A DNA stretch of 64,000 nucleotides from Setaria digitata (Eukaryota; Nematoda; Chromadorea; Rhabditida; Setariidae): positions 1 to 64,000 of the forward strand of contig RCAB01000116.1 in the NCBI GenBank assembly GCA_003640385.1, written 5' to 3'. Under the pieces are notes generated by a model. That model did not search any database. It saw nothing but the letters and a program-made list of their open reading frames with translations, and was not told where the DNA came from. How positions within the stretch are numbered: position 1 is the stretch's first letter; every line of letters starts with the position of its first letter. Both the position numbers and the translations under genes were made by a program. Shown here piece by piece: positions 13,601 to 26,995 of the stretch.

Positions 13601-14956
13601 AAATATGCTGTACTTTTATATTAGCAAAACATTCTATCACTGGAAAAAAATTCATTCTCATAAATGAGAAAAAAAACTGACGCAATTAAACTAATGGATA
13701 GGTATTCGAACCTGCTCTCAGAATACTCTCGGACGACGTTAATCGTGAAATTTTTTCATTCTATTTGATCAGTTTCTAATTAAACAACTGCTAATTAGTA
13801 TTGCCTTTATAAATTAAAATCTAACACATCTGTCATAAGGAAAACACACACACAAAAAAAAAAAATGGCAAGTTATTCATTTGTAAATTTTGCTTAAATA
13901 TATTTGAAAAATGTTTTGGAAAAGGTAGTGCACTACATACTACAAGCACCTTCTTTTTTCAAGACTGATTTCCTGATTAGTTGCCTAAATAAGATTAACT
14001 TCCTCAGTTTTATAAAGGTTAATATAAACCTTTGAGATAGAAAAAAAAAAAAAAAAAAATATCAGCCTACAGCAAACTCTTCCAAAGATATCATGACGAT
14101 TAATGAGAAACTAAATTTACCATGTTATAATTAATAAAGACCTAACAACTTCAAGGATATAGTCTTAAACATGACTTATTAACTTGGAGTGTTGTAATAA
14201 CGGAAACTTTCTTTTGCCGTTAACTGATATAATTAAGATTAAATATATAAGTATTATATTAATATGACTAATACAATACCACTTTAATAACATGTGTTAG
14301 CAAAGAAAATAAGAAAGATTATTTGATTATAAGCGCTCTAATCTATCTCATTTGAGACTCAGGCCAAATACTAACATAACATTCTACTGTTATCGAGAAA
14401 AAAGCAAAAAGCAGAAGTACTCTCGAAGAACTTGTCCATTCCTCATCCACCCTCTTGTCGCTTCATTTTAAAAGAGAAAAAAAAAAAAAAAAAACCGGTA
14501 AATTGAGGACAAATGCTCTTTTCTCATCCTTAAAGAGAAAGGAAAACAGCAAAGCAAAGTGAAAGAGAAGAAGAGAGAGAGAGAGAGAGAAAGAGAGAAA
14601 GAAAGGAAGTGGAAAATAAAAGTATTGTTAAATAATCAAAGATGCTATTAAGCATTTTTAGTATCGTTCATTTCGTGACCATAAAATACCCATAAATCTC
14701 ATAATTTTATAATTTCATGCTCTTTAATCAACCATTTTTATTTACTACTGTTTGAAATAAAAAAAAAAAAAGAAACTCAAATGAAACTATTTTCTAAAGT
14801 TATTTGTAAATAAGAATTGAAAAAAAAAAAAAAAAAAAAACGAAAATGAAAACTCCCTTTTCAGTGAACAAACTTGNAAATAATAACAAATACTTCAACT
14901 TACTTTGTCATGATGATTTGATCCAAAGTTTGTGGATCCATAATCGAAGGTGTCAT
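4665..14956 (-). CDS. Copine family protein (C2A-C2B-copine/vWA), 16 coding exons
   Basis: Copines are Ca2+-dependent phospholipid-binding proteins that move to membranes and recruit partners through a vWA-like domain. Exons, 5' to 3' on minus: 14904-14956, 12254-12337, 11954-12065, 11635-11723, 11097-11201, 10660-10827, 8761-8865, 8622-8663, 8273-8342, 7614-7729, 7108-7336, 6661-6894, 6181-6312, 5854-5952, 5430-5544, 4665-4762. They sum to 1851 nt (616 aa) and every GT-AG phase agrees. C2A covers about residues 38-147, with acidic loop DVDTDSYSDPF near 50-60. C2B covers about 150-300, with DFLGKCDPF (185-193) and FDWDKDG (246-252). The linker KKSKKYVDSG and FLDFITGG precede the vWA domain (about 316-535), which has a MIDAS-like DFTKSN (D325, T327, S329) and the copine hallmark LLIITDGVISDM. 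The C-terminal tail has a basic RTRRR stretch. Which worm copine (nra-1, gem-4 or a cpna gene) is closest cannot be decided here. The terminal exon is the least certain. Confidence 0.93.
5084..5326. repeat. Direct duplication of ~120 bp joined by one N (assembly artefact likely)
   Basis: 5084-5202 and 5204-5326 match except in homopolymer lengths, and a single N at 5203 lies exactly at the join. This lies in the last copine intron (4763-5429), so the coding sequence is unaffected. Confidence 0.85.
8320..8582. repeat. 87-bp direct duplication flanking an N-bounded AT island
   Basis: 8320-8406 and 8496-8582 are identical. Between them lie N (8407), an AT-dinucleotide island and N (8495). The copies include the 3' splice site and first 23 bases of the copine exon 8273-8342, so the second copy is a truncated decoy of that exon edge. 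The Ns make an unresolved assembly join the likeliest cause. Confidence 0.85.
8437..8494. repeat. AT-dinucleotide island
   Basis: Interrupted (TA)n/(ATAT)n sequence within a copine intron, between two N positions. Its true length is probably unresolved. Confidence 0.7.
14572..14607. repeat. (GA)n microsatellite
   Basis: An uninterrupted GA block followed by purine-rich sequence, in the copine intron between 12338 and 14903. Confidence 0.8.
14904..14956 (-). CDS. Copine first coding exon, downstream promoter form
   Basis: ATG at 14956 opens 17 codons plus two bases, then a consensus GTAAGT donor. The two leftover bases join the C that starts the exon at 12337, giving MTPSIMDPQTLDQIIMTN followed by EREQNRRG. 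In-frame TAG codons lie just upstream of the 3' splice site at 14975-14976, and that acceptor leaves the wrong phase for the upstream copine-like exons. This must therefore be an independent start, not an internal exon. An AG 18 bases before the ATG could be a spliced-leader acceptor. The residues precede the C2A domain and match no domain I recognise. Confidence 0.7.
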
Positions 14957-14974
14957 TAAAATATGAGATATAAA

Positions 14975-14976
14975 CT
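14975..14976 (-). promoter_or_regulatory. Possible trans-splice acceptor before the 14.9-kb copine start
   Basis: The minus strand reads GCTAGTAGCAG, 18 bases before the ATG at 14956. The pyrimidine context is weak compared with the site at 48095, so this is only a candidate. Confidence 0.3.
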
Positions 14977-15233
14977 GCTACTAGCAAAACATATTTCACC
15001 ATCCACAACCATTAAAAGCTTGCTTATAAGAAAGAAATTAGAAAAATAGGGCGTTGCTAAGAGCACTAACTGTTCAGACCTGGAATGTGTTCATATCCAC
15101 ATGATTTCATGGATATTTATTTGTAAATAAATATTATTTATAATAGACATTAATTACATAAAATATATATGGTAAACATACAGTAGCATACATAATTGTC
15201 CTACTATATAGATATATATGTATGTATACAGAT

Positions 15234-15276
15234 CACATATTAAGTATGTACTACAGCAATACCACATATTAAGTAT
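15234..15276. repeat. Two 14-bp direct repeats, period 29
   Basis: CACATATTAAGTAT occurs at 15234-15247 and 15263-15276 inside a 400-bp TA/GTA-rich stretch (15110-15510). Confidence 0.7.
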
Positions 15277-17741
15277 ATATTACTGTAAACCACATACATA
15301 CTTTATAATATTATATTCATTATATTATATATTTTATATTAATTGTACATAATAACATGTTTTTCATCTATTGTATGTGTATTTTACACCGTATATTATA
15401 TTATTTGCATTGAACATATATATGAAATGCAATTTAATATTATATATTCTTTATCGTAAATACATTGCATAATGGTACATATAATTACTGTAATGCAAAG
15501 CATGTGTGTATGGTAAAAAATGAATTTAATTATTGTTTGAAATAAACAGTTTGAAATAATTCTTGTTGTTTGTTTTTATTTATAATGTAATGTTTACTTT
15601 ATTATTAAGATATATATTTTTGTTGATAGTTACTGTTGAGGAATAAATTATTAATTAACTCTTGAAATTTTTCTTCCTTGGCAGTTTTATAATTGTTACA
15701 TAATTACGCATGAATGCATTATTATCATTGTGTTAATCGTTAAGAATTAAAAATTTTCAAAATAATAATAACTGTACAAAGAAATTAGAATAAGGAAAAT
15801 GTAACGTAATCAGGAATATTAGACTTGTTTAACTATCATATTATAATTCAATATAGCAGTATAGTTGGAACAAAACCTAATAATACCAAGTTTCCTGGAA
15901 AGAAGAAGGTGAAAATGTGAGCCATTTAATCAATTCCTTCTATCATATCAAACTGCTGATTTAAATGTGTCGATGAGTCTAATTTATCGCTTACACAGCC
16001 TCAAATTTCAGCTTTAATGAATTGAACGAAATGATTTTGCATTGAAAATGTGAACTATCACTGCATCCCATAAAATATTAATACTACTCACCTGACGTTG
16101 CACGATACAATGAGGAAATGTGCATAAATTATGCAGAAACATTGATGTTCTCACAGGAAATCTATTTCACAATTTGAAGTAAATATTCGCTATTACAGAA
16201 AAGTATATAGTGATTAAATGAACGGCGTCATACTCTTTTTTTCTTTTCTCTTTTTCTATGATGATGGAAATTAAAAATTTAAGAAAAAAAAAGTAATTAA
16301 CTTAAACAGGAAAAAAGTGAACAACGTAGCGGTAATTCTGCAATGTTGTAGATATAACATGATCAATCACTGCATAGCTATTTGTTTTTCGTGCTTACTT
16401 TAAAAGAAAAGAAAAAAGGCCATTACTTTTTGTGTCTAATTTCTTTTGCAACTAAAATTAAATATAGATAAGATCGAAAAGTTGCATTATTTCAACACAT
16501 TTGTCAGTTGAACAAAGAAATGAAGTGAATTGAAAAAAAAAAAAAAAAAAAATTGAAGTTTCTATTGAATAACAAAAATATGATGCTCGTACTTATATTG
16601 AGACTCATGAATTTTAAGCAAATTGCACTTCTGGGGAATCACTTTTAAAGAACTTGGCTTTAGATAAATTGATGCATTTTTTCCTTCTTTTCTTTTTTAT
16701 CACTTTTTTTTTCTCTCTCAAGATAAATACATAAAACCTTATTACAATATATTTCTTACTCATCAGCAATTAAATATGATTTTTGGGAAGTGTTTTGTAT
16801 TTTTTGAACAAACTAAACTAGTTAAGATGTAAATGAAAGTATTTGATTATTGACACCAACAATTGAAACATTTGTAATTTTAATTCTTGAAAATGTCATC
16901 ATTTATGCATTAAATAACGGGAAAAAGTTTTAAATGCATTTCATTAGTTAACTTTCAAACTTTCGAAGATATGAAAATAACAAAAAGAATAAATACACTT
17001 AATCCTAAATTGTTCCCTATTTCTATTTTGCGTGGTAAATTACATGTTCTACTTGTAACGAGGGAAGTCAAAATGATTTTTTTAATTAATAGTTGAAGAA
17101 TTTTTGAATTTCATTTCCCAGTTTATTTTATGCTGGAATAAAAAGTTTCTAAATCAACAGAAATAGAAAACATCGTTTAAAGAGCGACAAAATTAGGATA
17201 ATAAAAGTGATAAGACGGTGTCAGACTTCTAAAACACATTTAAAAAAAAAAAGAAAAAAAAAAAAAGGAACGAGTAAAGAAATTGCTCACATTTTAAAAT
17301 CTTAACCACAGAAGGCGAGTAAATTTTCGTCTTGAATTCATAATCTAATAACTTTTTTGAGTTATTCAATTTCTGACGAGAATAAGACGTCATATTTTTA
17401 ATTCTTAAAAGAAATAAAATATGACTAAAAAGAAAATACGGCACGAAATTTTAAGTATAAGTTTTTCTTTCTTTTCTAATTTTTATTAATATGGAACAGA
17501 ACAGCTGATTCGGCTCGCATCATTAAATAATAAAACATGTGGGAAGAAACAATGAAGAAAATGATATAAACAAATTGATAATGGAAATATAACGATGAAA
17601 AGATAGGGAATGAAATTTTCTGGTTGATTTTATCTAATTGATCATTTCTTCAATATCTTGTTGAATTGTTTCCTCTTCAACAAATCGCATTTATATTCTC
17701 AAACATAAAATTTATTTTTAAGAACTAGAAGAAGGATGAAA

Positions 17742-17796
17742 AAGAGAGGGAGAGGGAGAGAGGGAGAGAGAGAAAGAAAGAGAGAGAGAGGAAAAA
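17742..17796. repeat. GA/GGGA purine tract
   Basis: A run of GAGAGGGAGAGGGAGAGAG-type sequence, all purine on the plus strand. Confidence 0.8.
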
Positions 17797-20182
17797 AGTG
17801 GAGTTGAAAATAAATTTCTAGCGATTTCTTTGCAGCTGTTCGACATCAAATAATAACTCACTTCTGGTTTATCTCAAAAGAATTCCAGTAAATAAATTTT
17901 TGCAATTAACAGTTGACGACTGTCACCTGAACATCTGCACTGAAGGAAAATAAAAGTTTCATTTAATTTTTGAAAAAAAAAAAAAAAAAAAAAAACTAGA
18001 ATAATCATTATCAGCAACGCTACTGTTAAAAAACTAAAACTATTCATGGAATCAAATGTCTGCATAAACCTATCAAATTCTCATTCTTCGGAGTCAAAAA
18101 TCAATGGGATTTCTTTTTTCCTTTTTTTGAGCAGTGCTTTTGGAACTTTCTCGACATAGTACTTCGTTAAATTCTCACTGTTAAAGCAGTTTTTCTCACC
18201 TAAATGAAACATTTTAAAGCTAAAAATCTTAAACTCTTCACTAGCTAATCCTGTCTTACTCTACAATCAATGAATATGGTAGTTGAAATTTCATTGTTTC
18301 TAGCTATTATGTTCGGGTCACTTTTTTCCGCTACTTCATATTTTACAATTCCCAAACAATGTTGAATTTTCATTTTTCATAACTTTTCCTACTTTATTTT
18401 ATTACCATTACTAGATATTTCCAAAGGAAAAAAAAAAAAAACTTGATACTTTTGTAACTGCATCAAATTCGATTAATTGCAGGTACCATTTTGTTCGTGA
18501 CACTTGAAGCGATTGTCAGGCAGAAATCGGGCAAATTTCGCCCCTGTATTATAAGCAGTCCTTTCTCTTTATAAATTTTAGTTCTAATAATTTTGAAATT
18601 TCGAGTAAAATAAGATAAAATAAGAGTTTATCCTTCCAATTAGCACCATTGTATTAATTAATGTTAACTTCTCTAGTTTCCCGCTTGTTCTTAATTATGT
18701 TTCTTTGAGTAATCTTAAATACCATTTGTTCTAATGCTCATATATATTAGAAATGTTGTTGTATCAAATTTTCCGCTTCTAATTCTCGCAGATTAATCTT
18801 CGTTTGTCTATGTATACTTTTAACTTTCAGCTTATCATATTCTCCTGCAAATTGCGGTGTTGTTGGGATGTGACCTCTTATCAATATTATCAAATTATTC
18901 ACTTTGTATATTCATCAATTAGCTAATTGTGAATAAAATAGGGAAAATTATCTGTTAAACATGTTTATTTTCATCAGTTGACACTTAGTTCATCAAAATG
19001 ATTAATAAAATAAGAGAAGATTAAAAGTAAAATAGTAAGTACGGAAATTTAGAAAGCTCAAAATCTCTGGTTATCATCGTATTCAATCTTCTTAATCTTC
19101 TTTACTGCATTAGTTGACATCTTTAATTAGAAAGAGAGGCATTAATTTTGTATTAAGGACTTGATACTTTCGGAAAGAAAAGTTGAATTGTTTTGAAAAC
19201 AATTCTTGAATTTAAGTGACTAGTACTTGAAAACAAGACTAACATTAAAGTAATACGAAATGAAATTTTCCAAAATTTGAAAGAAATATAAAAGAAAATT
19301 CCCAAAAACATAAACATGCGATGTTTTTTTCCGGGATGAATCAGAATTAAATTACTTGGAAGGCAAAGAACAAAGTTAAAAGAAACATTTTGAATAAAAC
19401 AATAAAAAAAAAAAAACTTGTCTTCAAATTAATCAAAAATTTAATTTTGTGCAGCTGGAAACTTTGCGAAGCTTTAAACTTTGAATTACTTCTGAGAAGC
19501 GAGTTCCTAGATAAAACTTCCATAATCAAGTATGAACAAACCTGGCTAATCTAAGTATCGGAGCTCTTTTCCTTATATCCTCCAAATTAAACAATCTCAT
19601 TAGTGATCTTCAAGTAAAATGAACAAAAGCAAGAATATACATGAGATGTTATGATAAAAAATATTATATAAATCATTAATTTTGCTATAATTAACTGGCA
19701 TAATATGAGGAATGATGAAGAGAAGTATACATTTCGTAAATATTAGCTTCTAATAATTATGCTGAATGAAGAAGCAGAAGTTTCAAAGCATTATGACTAA
19801 ACCATTCAAGCCATATTAATAGAGCGAAACCTCGAATCCTTAATTCTACAAAACATTCCTATTGAATTCATTGTAGTTTCCCACTAAATCAGGTATGAAG
19901 TTTAGCAATTTTTTGATTCTTAATCATCAATTATCTCTCTAATAAAGGTAACAGCTACTCAAAGATCTCAAACAACCAACAACTTGATTCATTTTAAATA
20001 GATCAAAAAAAAAAAAAAGAAAAGAAAAGAATCAGTTGATATTGCAGATGGTTTAAAAGCAAAAAATATTTATATAATAAATGATAATTTCTTGAAATTG
20101 CCACATGTGATTCAGGAAAAGGTTCCACAGAGTTTTAAGAACAAGATTATTTAATGTAAATGAATGGTTAAGAAAAGAAAGA

Positions 20183-20440
20183 AATTTGTGAGTTCAAAAA
20201 AAAAAAAAAAAAAATCCATGATTCAGAAATCCTTTAGATGGCCAATAGAAGGAGAATGCATCATTTAAATTCTTGAGATGTCTAATACAAAGCAATTCCG
20301 CAATTCAAATCTATGGATGGAGAATCTTTGATTCAAACTGTAATATCTCGTAGAAAAAGAATTTGTGAATCAGATATCTAAGAACAAGAACTAATGATTC
20401 AAGTCCTTTCGATGTTTAATATTTGGAATTCAAACATTTA
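20183..20440. repeat. Degenerate tandem repeat, unit ~40 bp
   Basis: About eight diverged units share the order GAAT..TGATTCA..(T)..GATG..TAATA. GATTCA/AATTCA recurs every 28-46 bases. Confidence 0.6.
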
Positions 20441-23016
20441 TTTGATTGGAAAAGTATTTCAGCTAAAATTATTCGAATAAAAACTGACAAGCAGCTTTTC
20501 TAAAAGCATTCACAAATTCGTTTTTAGAGCATTGAAAATCATGAATTGATTCAAGTATTATAATTTTTATTTGCTCATTTCCTTCTTGTCCTGCCTTAAT
20601 TTTAATCATAGATTTTGCAACCATTATGAATCTATTTTCATTTTGTTCATCCTCAACTTCATTTCTTTTGTTTTGCTTTTCAAACGACAAAAAAAAAAAA
20701 AGAAAAAAAAATTATATAGAAAACTTGAACTGTAATAAAAATAAATTTATAAATGAAAAAAGAAAAAATTGACGAAAAATTATTGCTAATATAGTTTATA
20801 AAAAGAAAATTTCTGAAAATTGTTTACATAACTTGAAAAAGGAAGGCCTACTTACGAAATAGTATTAGCGGAATATTTTGAAAGAAAGAATTTCTTTTTT
20901 AATTAAAAGTGATTAAATTTCACATTTTCCGCATAATATTAGGTACAAGTTAGCTAGCTATTTACAGCGCATATTTTTTTTTTATTCTTTAATTAAGTGA
21001 ACTTTCAAAATTTCATGAAATATTAAATTCATTAGCTGAAACGGTTTACATTTATTATCCCTTAATTTCAAGTTAAAATTTTCTGTCCCCAAGGAAGCTG
21101 AAATTCCAAACTTTATCATCTTCCCGTATTTGTGAGTTTTTTGCAGCAAATTTTACAAATAATCCTATTTACACATCTGCGGTGAGATGCAGATATCGTC
21201 AAAGCTTTAGATTCAGCTAAAGAAAGTAATAATTTATAATCAACGGTGAACAACAGGTAGCCTGACCTAATGAGCATGTCAAATGAAATTAAATTAACAA
21301 CTTGCAAATTCAAAATTTTGTCATATTTACAGTTTACGCTACTATGTGAATGTAATAATTCTTAATTATTTTACAAACAAACATATAAATTACACTTTGA
21401 ATATATGATACGGTAATTTTTAATCAAAATATGCATATAATTTTATAAGTCCTGAAGTGATTCTAACAATATAACATGAGCCAATTCTTAGCCATAAATG
21501 AATGTGAAATGCAAAATTTTTCTGATAGAACTGATAAACGCCAAAAAAAAAAAAAAAAAAAAGAAGGGAATTTTAAGCTTGACAAATTGAATAATTGAAA
21601 TTACATTTATTTAAAAAAATTTGAAAATGCATGAAAATAAAATAAAATGAAAAGAAAAAGGAAAAAAACAAAAGAGAAATAAATAACCGTTAATATTTCA
21701 CATCATTTACAACTCATATTGAATAAAAGACTAAATTGCTCGTCCATGAAGAAGAGAAAAAAGCACATTATTTCGTGAGAAAATTTTAAACATTTTCGTC
21801 CATAATCATTTATTTTATTAATAAATGACACTGGATGTGTTCCGTGAAAAGTAAATGAAGAGAGTAAAACAGTAAACAAAACGGAAGCTACTTGCATGAT
21901 AAAATGAAAAAAAAAAAAAAAAAAAAAGAACAAAAGAAAACATTTTAAAATTATTATATTTTTTTAAATGTACAAACAAAGTTCAATCTGAAACTTAAAA
22001 AAAAAAACTAAAAAAAAAAAAGTAAAAAATGTTTTTTTTTTTTCTTTTTCACTTATTTGATTTATACAAATCATTACACGCTTTTCTGTGCCATCGTTTA
22101 TTGAACATTTCGTATTTTGTTTAATTTCCGCACTAACAATTTCCACGACATCCCGAAATTCCAAAACTTTTTTTCTCTTATTTTATATCCTGTATCTCAA
22201 AACTTACTCAAAAACTTTTTCTTTTTCTTTTTTTATTATGCTTAGTGGGTAAATGAAATTTGTAGTTTTCTAAATCACTTTTTCCTCCATGAACAGCAAA
22301 AATTCTCTTCTGCAATTCAAATTAAGCTTTTAAAAATCCTCTATCGAACTTAAAAAAAAAATGTTAAACATTAAAACAGTGGAAAATATTTAAAAATATA
22401 ATTCCAAATTTTGCAATTCAATAAAAAATTAACAAAATTTGAACTTCAGATCAAACAGTTAGAAGAAAAAAACCGGATCCAGTGAGACGTGTCGGATTAA
22501 ATCAAGAATTTTGCATTATTTATTGTAAAATTAAAAAACTGTAACTTATATACTTTCTCATGCGTAACATAAATTCAACATTGAGGAAAATAAAAACAGC
22601 AGATCTAGAACTTCAAGATTCAGCGATTCATTATAAATAAAATAAGTTGGGGAAGAAACTGGAAAGATATTGTTGAATATTCATTGTAAATTGGAATCTG
22701 ATGCTGCTTCAGCAGCCTTATATTACATTTCAATGAAGCTGAATAAGTCCTGGAAATATCATAATTAGAGCAGATTCTAGGAACTATAGCTGAAGTTGAT
22801 ATAGTTTGAAAAGATTTTAAAATTTAAAAACATTCTAAAAAACATTCGTAGCCAAGGAAGTCGTATTATTTAACAGGGACCAATACCATACTTTTAATGC
22901 TAATATTAACCAGTAAGGAATAAGAGTCAAATAATTTTATTAAGTTTCAGTTAATTCTTGATTGATTTATAATAGCATTCAGTAATTAAGTTTGAAAAAA
23001 ATCAACAGTATCAGCA

Positions 23017-23270
23017 TTGATAACGATAATGAGAGCGGTAATGATAATTAAAATAATAGTGATTATGATTAGTGATACAACAGTAACAATTGATAATAAC
23101 ATTAGTAATTAATTACAGATAATGTTAATTATCACTACCGAAAATTAATGGCAGCTGAAAATAATGATTAAGAAAAGGGAGTAACAATGATAATTAGCGA
23201 TAACTAATAATAATAATAACAATAATCAGTAGTAGTAATTAAAGCAATAACACAGTAGTGATAAAAATTC
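23017..23270. repeat. Cryptic simple sequence (ATAAT/GATAAT family)
   Basis: Interspersed AATAAT, GATAAT and AGTAGT triplet-like units without strict period, giving a low-complexity patch. Confidence 0.55.
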
Positions 23271-26200
23271 TATGCTTTTGTTTTTTGTTTTTTTATCAGT
23301 TATTAAGTAACTGATTGCTGTTTATGAAAGATAAATAAATTTTTGATGTTTTCAAACACTTAAAAGTAATTTTTATTATATATTGGCCTGTTTTAAATAG
23401 ACTATATAATGGTGCTAAATTTCGTTTTTTGTATTTTCACCTGGAGAAAGTATAGCTAGATACTAATAGTAACTCCTTTTTTTTGATATTGAAATACTTA
23501 AAATAATTGTTGAGAAATTAACCTGATGCATACATAAGTATATCTTTCTTCTATGAAAAAAGCCAATTCTAAACTATTTATGTATGATTATTATGGGAAA
23601 TACAGGAATTTATTAACATTTGCAATTTAAGAATGAATTTTGAATTTAGCTTAGAAATTATGAGTATTTTATTCCATTTCAATTATTTTTTTCTTTTTTT
23701 TTTTCATTAATAATTATCAGGAAATGAACACCGAAATGAGTTAAAAACAGCAAAAAAAGCAGTGTTGTCCGGGAGATTTTGATTAAATAAATTCGTTTCT
23801 CATTATGATTGTTATTCTGATAGAATGATGTAGGCATTTGCGAAATTAAATTGAGAGAAAATCGTTGTTTTAAAGCCAATGATGAAATAATGAAAATGAA
23901 ATCATTATATTTATTAACAGTATAATCTGAAAACGGTGCTAAAAAAAGTTGTCGAAGAAAAGTGGAAAAGCTAAAGGACAAAGAGGAAAGACGATAAAAA
24001 TACAAATGGTTGAAATAACGAAATATATTTTAAAACTTTTTTCCAGTAAAACTATACTAATTAATAAAACCTTTTTTTTTTTTGAAAATAAATGAAACAT
24101 AATAATGAGATTATCTTAAACGAAAAAAAAAATGTGTTAATCATATGTAATTCGTAAATTTTGATAATAGCAGTATACTTCAATGACCAGGATTTCATAA
24201 GGTGAAATAGTAATTAATAGTTATTTTTTATTTTTTTGATCGACTCACAGTTTTCACATTTCGTGCTAGGACTATACTGCTGTACCAAAAATTTAACTTC
24301 TTTTTTAATAAAATAGAGAAAAAAGGAAAGGGAAAGTTTATATTTCAGGATTTGGTATAACAACATAGAATTGTTTATCTTAAGAACATTATTATCTCTT
24401 CTTCTTTGAATGCAAATAAATAGAAAAGTTTCCTAAATAAACAATTTTCAATAAATGATCTTAAAGTTTTTTATAAGAACTACTGAATTAATAAAAAAAA
24501 ATTTCTTCATTTATTTAAACTTACCGACTGTTTTAAGACAAATTTCTGGCAATAGTTTGTTTATTTTTTTACTGAAAAATGTGAATGTATCATTATCACC
24601 GATATTATTTTGCCACACGAAGTAAAAAGTTGCTGAGAGTTACAAGTTTCTGATATCAGTAACCGAATACTTTCAAGTAAACAGAAATCTTTGCTCATTA
24701 ATCTATTATATGATCTCATGTAAAATGTTTAAATCATAAGTGATTATAGCTTCGGAAACAGTCTCTTTAACATTTGTAATTTTCATATCATTTCAGTAGA
24801 TTTTGTCTTCAAAATATTAAATTTATCCTGATATGAATTAATGCTGAAATAGTTATTTTGAAAAAAAAAAAAAAAATAAAAATGAATTTTTTTCAAAATT
24901 AAAATGCTTTCGAAGGAACATATTTACAATACATAACTTGTTTATATGCCATTAATAAAAATCATTTTTTAAATTAAGTTTTTGCATGCAATTTATCAGA
25001 AATTCCGAAATACTGAATCTTGAAGCTCATCAGTTCATCCTCTAACATTCTTTACAACTGATTATTGCAAAGAAGTTTTTTCTTTTTTTTTTTGTTTATT
25101 TGTTTGTTTTGCTTTAGTCTTCGTGTTATTCAATGTCACGATTTGGTTTTTTAAAAACTTTTTGTTGCTTTTTTAGGCATCGATTTTATTTGATTATTGA
25201 ATTCAGTATGACAGGATTATCTTTCATAATTATGATGAAATTGAAGCTTGCTATTATATGGATTAAGCAGATAAATTCAAGTAAATTAATAGTCTCAATT
25301 TAAATTTCAGAAAATTAATTAAATGAGGAAGTAACATATTTCATCAAGTTCAACTTAATTTATTTTCATTTCACGCGTTTAAATTCATCTCTTTAACATT
25401 TTCTAAGTAACAAAGTTAATTAAAAATTTTTTGAATGAAATATGTCGATTAGTGATGAATTTTTCCAGCATTACTTACTGATGGATGGATCGGTAAGCCA
25501 GCTAGTACCAAATTAAAATTAAAATTTTCGTTAAAACAATAAAACCATTTTTCATCTTTTCTTTTCTCCTTCAAACAAAGCCAGCCGATGCTAAACTGAA
25601 ATTAAATTTGTCATGAGCTATTCGACCATTCGTTGTAGCTTGTTTTCTGATTTTTATGTGATAAAAATTACTACGGGGCACGAAGCAAAAGGTTTTTCGC
25701 GAAAGTTTCAAAATGCTAGATGTGTGTTTTCTTTTCTTTTCTTTTTTTTTTTTAATGATACTTTATTAATATTTGATTTCTCCAGTATTAGCAAAATTAC
25801 TGGACGCACAAATGACGAGTTAAAAGATTTTAATTCGAACAGTGAAATTATTTCATCTTAAAAAATGTATATGAATGAGGTTAATGAAGCCAATAACATA
25901 ACTGATCAAGTAATATCAATATTATATACAGTATCTTATTGTATTTGCATAAGTGAAATGATTGACAGTTGCAATAATGAAATGATGATAAGTGAAAATG
26001 TAATTTGATAATATTCATAAAGAAAGTATTATATTGTTTTTTTTTCTTGACTGCAGCTTTAAAAGTAATATTTGGAAACTATTTAAATGATATTTCGTGA
26101 AAAATTGATTGAAACTTTGAAATAATTACAAATAACTTATATGATAATGATTGAGATTAGAATTAAGACTAAAATGAAGAATTCTTTTTTTAAGTATTTA

Positions 26201-26279
26201 TACTTCTTGCACTGTAATAAGCAGATATCAAATTGTAAAAATCTTTACATTAACACAAAGAACAGTAAATGAAATTTCA

Positions 26280-26280
<1 letters not shown>

Positions 26281-26311
<31 letters not shown>
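26281..26311. repeat. A31 homopolymer
   Basis: An uninterrupted run of 31 A followed by a further A/G-rich stretch. Its length is likely to vary between individuals and assemblies. Confidence 0.85.
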
Positions 26312-26313
<2 letters not shown>

Positions 26314-26995
26314 AAAAAAGAAAAAAGGAAAGAAAAAGAAATTAATTTTAATCAAATTTCAATAACTGGACAATTCTTTAGTTTTCTTCATTCTTTCTTT
26401 TTTCTTTTTTTTTTTTGTTGTAAGATCATTAAGAGATTTTCGAAAATCAATCAATCTTACTTTCGTAATGCAAGCATCTTATGCCTTTTGGACTTCTTGC
26501 AATAGTTAAACGTAATAAATGAATAGTAAATGATTTTAAGGAAAGCAAAAAAAAAAAAAAAGAATTTATTTTTGATTTTTAACTGGAATTAATCAATATT
26601 TGATACTGTGAATTTAGAATACACATATTCCTGACAATAGGAACAACTGATTATCACTATTCATCAGTTTGGATTGTCGAGAAAAAAAAAAAGACGAGAA
26701 AACTAAAACGAATTTTTTAAATAGTCTCGTGACTTTTTTTTCCTGTTTTCTTATAGAAAGGAGAAGTATAAATTATTTTAAAAGCATAGAAAAATGCTAA
26801 AAACAAAAAGATTGTTCTTGCGGTTGTTTAGAAACTACTCACATTTTGTGCAGTGGGAGGAAAAAAGTTTTTTTTTTTTAAGAATATGAAATTTTGGTGA
26901 GATTATAAGATTCATTGAAATAATTAGGAAGGAGAAGAAAATGCTACCGGTAAAGTAGCGAAATTATATCTGAAACAAAAAATACAACCACTTAC

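Larger units (their letters stand above)
14978..26995. other. Large non-coding region, probable copine intron
   Basis: If the exons at 27.0 and 29.3 kb belong to the copine, this is part of a first intron; otherwise it is the 5' intergenic region. It contains AT-rich repeats (15.1-15.5 kb), a GA tract (17.74-17.80 kb), degenerate ~40-bp repeats (20.2-20.4 kb), cryptic ATAAT/GATAAT sequence (23.0-23.3 kb) and long homopolymers. No convincing coding exon was seen. Confidence 0.5.

Noticed and set aside
16091..16145. Minus-strand CGTCAG/GTGAGT donor with short upstream ATG frames
   Set aside because: The ATG frames end in the wrong phase for the copine common exon, and no acceptor or coding character was seen.
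18487..18543. 57-nt minus-strand exon-like segment (ATACAG acceptor, GTACCT donor, open in two frames)
   Set aside because: Inserted before the copine exon at 12337 it gives a stop codon in the required phase, and its donor is only moderate. It could be a poison exon, but there is no positive support.
20469..20690. Minus-strand 73-codon frame with mixed composition
   Set aside because: No ATG at its start, no convincing splice sites and no family resemblance.
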